Assembly: GCA_905198825.1 (NCBI GenBank)
Contig: CAJKEF010000094.1
Span: 1-5,578, forward strand
Direction of reading: 5' to 3'
Source: an uncultured Collinsella sp.
GTDB lineage: Bacteria > Actinomycetota > Coriobacteriia > Coriobacteriales > Coriobacteriaceae
Length of the DNA stretch: 5,578 bases
Part shown: piece by piece, positions 4,798 through 5,578 of the stretch
How the letters are laid out: every line of letters starts with the position of its first letter
How positions within the stretch are numbered: position 1 is the first letter of the stretch
Notes under the pieces: model-generated
What the model was told of the DNA's origin: nothing
The model's input: only the letters and a program-made list of their open reading frames with translations
The model's database searches: none
Position numbers and translations under genes: made by a program

Positions 4798-5578
4798 CGA
4801 GTATGTGGAGCAAATCCACAAGTTCGCACAGGTATGGGGCTGACGAGTCGGCCCTCGTCGTCCTCGCATGCTTGATTCTGACGCTCGACATCGTAGGAGC
4901 AGATGGTCACGAGGTCTTGCATACCGGTGGAAACAATAGGTGCATCCACGCCCGGGGTCAAGCCCTGCAACAAAACATCAGCAGCGGAAAGCAAAATTTC
5001 CGGACGCATGGAGCCCTCGTTGTCGGCATGGGTGTCGAGCATGAGCACCAAATGGTCCGGGCGCTCCCCCGCCGTGAGCTCATAATCCACGAGCGTGTGA
5101 TCCAAATCCAAGCGCTTGCTCTTTTTGCCGCGCGCGTAGTCGATGCCATGGTCCGCGCGCAGCGTGTCGATCGCACGACGCACCTCGTCGGCGCTTACGG
5201 GCGCCTCGGGATCCAAGTGAAGGTCGATGCGATACGACAGGCGCGTGAGCTGCGCCGTCAATGCCGGCGTGCGCACGTCGATGTACGCCGCCTCGATGGG
5301 TGCCAGATCGGCCGGAGACGCAGCAGCCAAGCGCCCAAACGCCTCGTCGAGCGTCACGAACTCGGTCATAAACAGGTCATACCACTCGCAGGTCGACGAC
5401 GTACCCACCGGTAGCGCCGAAGAGAAGCCCACGCGCATGTGCGGAGAGAAACCCTGCGTGACGGCATAGGGAAGCCCCGCACGGCGCACGATGCGCTCAA
5501 TGGTATGGATTACTTCGAGATGGCCCAGGTACTTAAGGCGATCGCGCTTGCCATAGCGAACACGAAGCCTAAAGAGCG
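4794..5578 (-). CDS. Radical-SAM-linked protein, DUF2344 (TIGR03936 family), 5' end cut off
   Basis: The function of this family is not established. Its genes usually lie beside, or fused to, a TIGR03960-type radical SAM gene and upstream of rplU, and a role with RNA or ribosome maturation is only inferred. About 260 residues are visible. The frame runs to the window edge and begins LFRLRVRYGKRDRLKYLGHL, followed by ERIVRRAGLPYAVTQGFSPHMRVGFSSALPVG, the family's N-terminal signature. Later come YRIDLHLDPEAPVSADEVRRAI, a basic patch GKKSKR, and EGSMRPEILLSAADVL, which matches the family's C-terminal half. The visible start lacks only a few residues, so the true start should lie just outside the window. 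A GTG at 5489 is inside the conserved domain and is not the start. Ending CGFAPHTR, its stop lies within the rplU -35 box. No rne/rng gene lies between it and rplU. Confidence 0.88.
   Translation of the reverse strand, partial: LFRLRVRYGKRDRLKYLGHLEVIHTIERIVRRAGLPYAVTQGFSPHMRVGFSSALPVGTSSTCEWYDLFMTEFVTLDEAFGRLAAASPADLAPIEAAYIDVRTPALTAQLTRLSYRIDLHLDPEAPVSADEVRRAIDTLRADHGIDYARGKKSKRLDLDHTLVDYELTAGERPDHLVLMLDTHADNEGSMRPEILLSAADVLLQGLTPGVDAPIVSTGMQDLVTICSYDVERQNQACEDDEGRLVSPIPVRTCGFAPHTR

Noticed and set aside
4040..4843. Open frame of 267 codons on the plus strand
   Set aside because: It is antisense to rpmA, rplU, the rplU promoter and the end of the DUF2344 gene. The translation is leucine-rich but has no family resemblance.
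5487..5489. GTG as start of the DUF2344 gene
   Set aside because: The frame upstream to the window edge already encodes the conserved N-terminal domain, so the gene begins outside the window.

Overview
The window looks like a piece of a moderately GC-rich Gram-positive chromosome, most likely an actinobacterium of the class Coriobacteriia (Collinsella-like). This rests on gene order and on the general look of the proteins, not on a database search. All convincing genes lie on the minus strand, so the biological reading direction is from the right edge to the left.

Right to left: the 3' part of a radical-SAM-linked DUF2344 gene (4794-5578, cut by the edge); a good sigma-70-type promoter whose -35 box overlaps that gene's stop codon; rplU (L21) and rpmA (L27); an intrinsic terminator at 3992-4035; then the tight run obg, nadD, yqeK, rsfS (3975 down to 732), ending in a second intrinsic terminator at 647-688. 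This is the conserved L21-L27-Obg-NadD-YqeK-RsfS neighbourhood. Its theme is the large ribosomal subunit: two 50S proteins, a 50S-assembly GTPase and the 50S silencing factor, together with NAD synthesis and Ap4A breakdown.

Left of the operon the character changes. From 506 to 731 there is no gene. The stretch holds two copies of a roughly 50-bp direct repeat (591-640 and 685-733) around the terminator hairpin. Beyond it lies an AT-richer IS200/RAYT-type Y1 transposase gene (505 down to the left edge) that is intact except for one in-frame TGA at 281-283, which separates the HUH half from the tyrosine half.

No clearly new multi-gene system is visible. The points most worth a second look are the repeats next to the interrupted transposase, the strong terminator that sits directly against the obg ribosome binding site, and the N-terminal extensions of RsfS and NadD.
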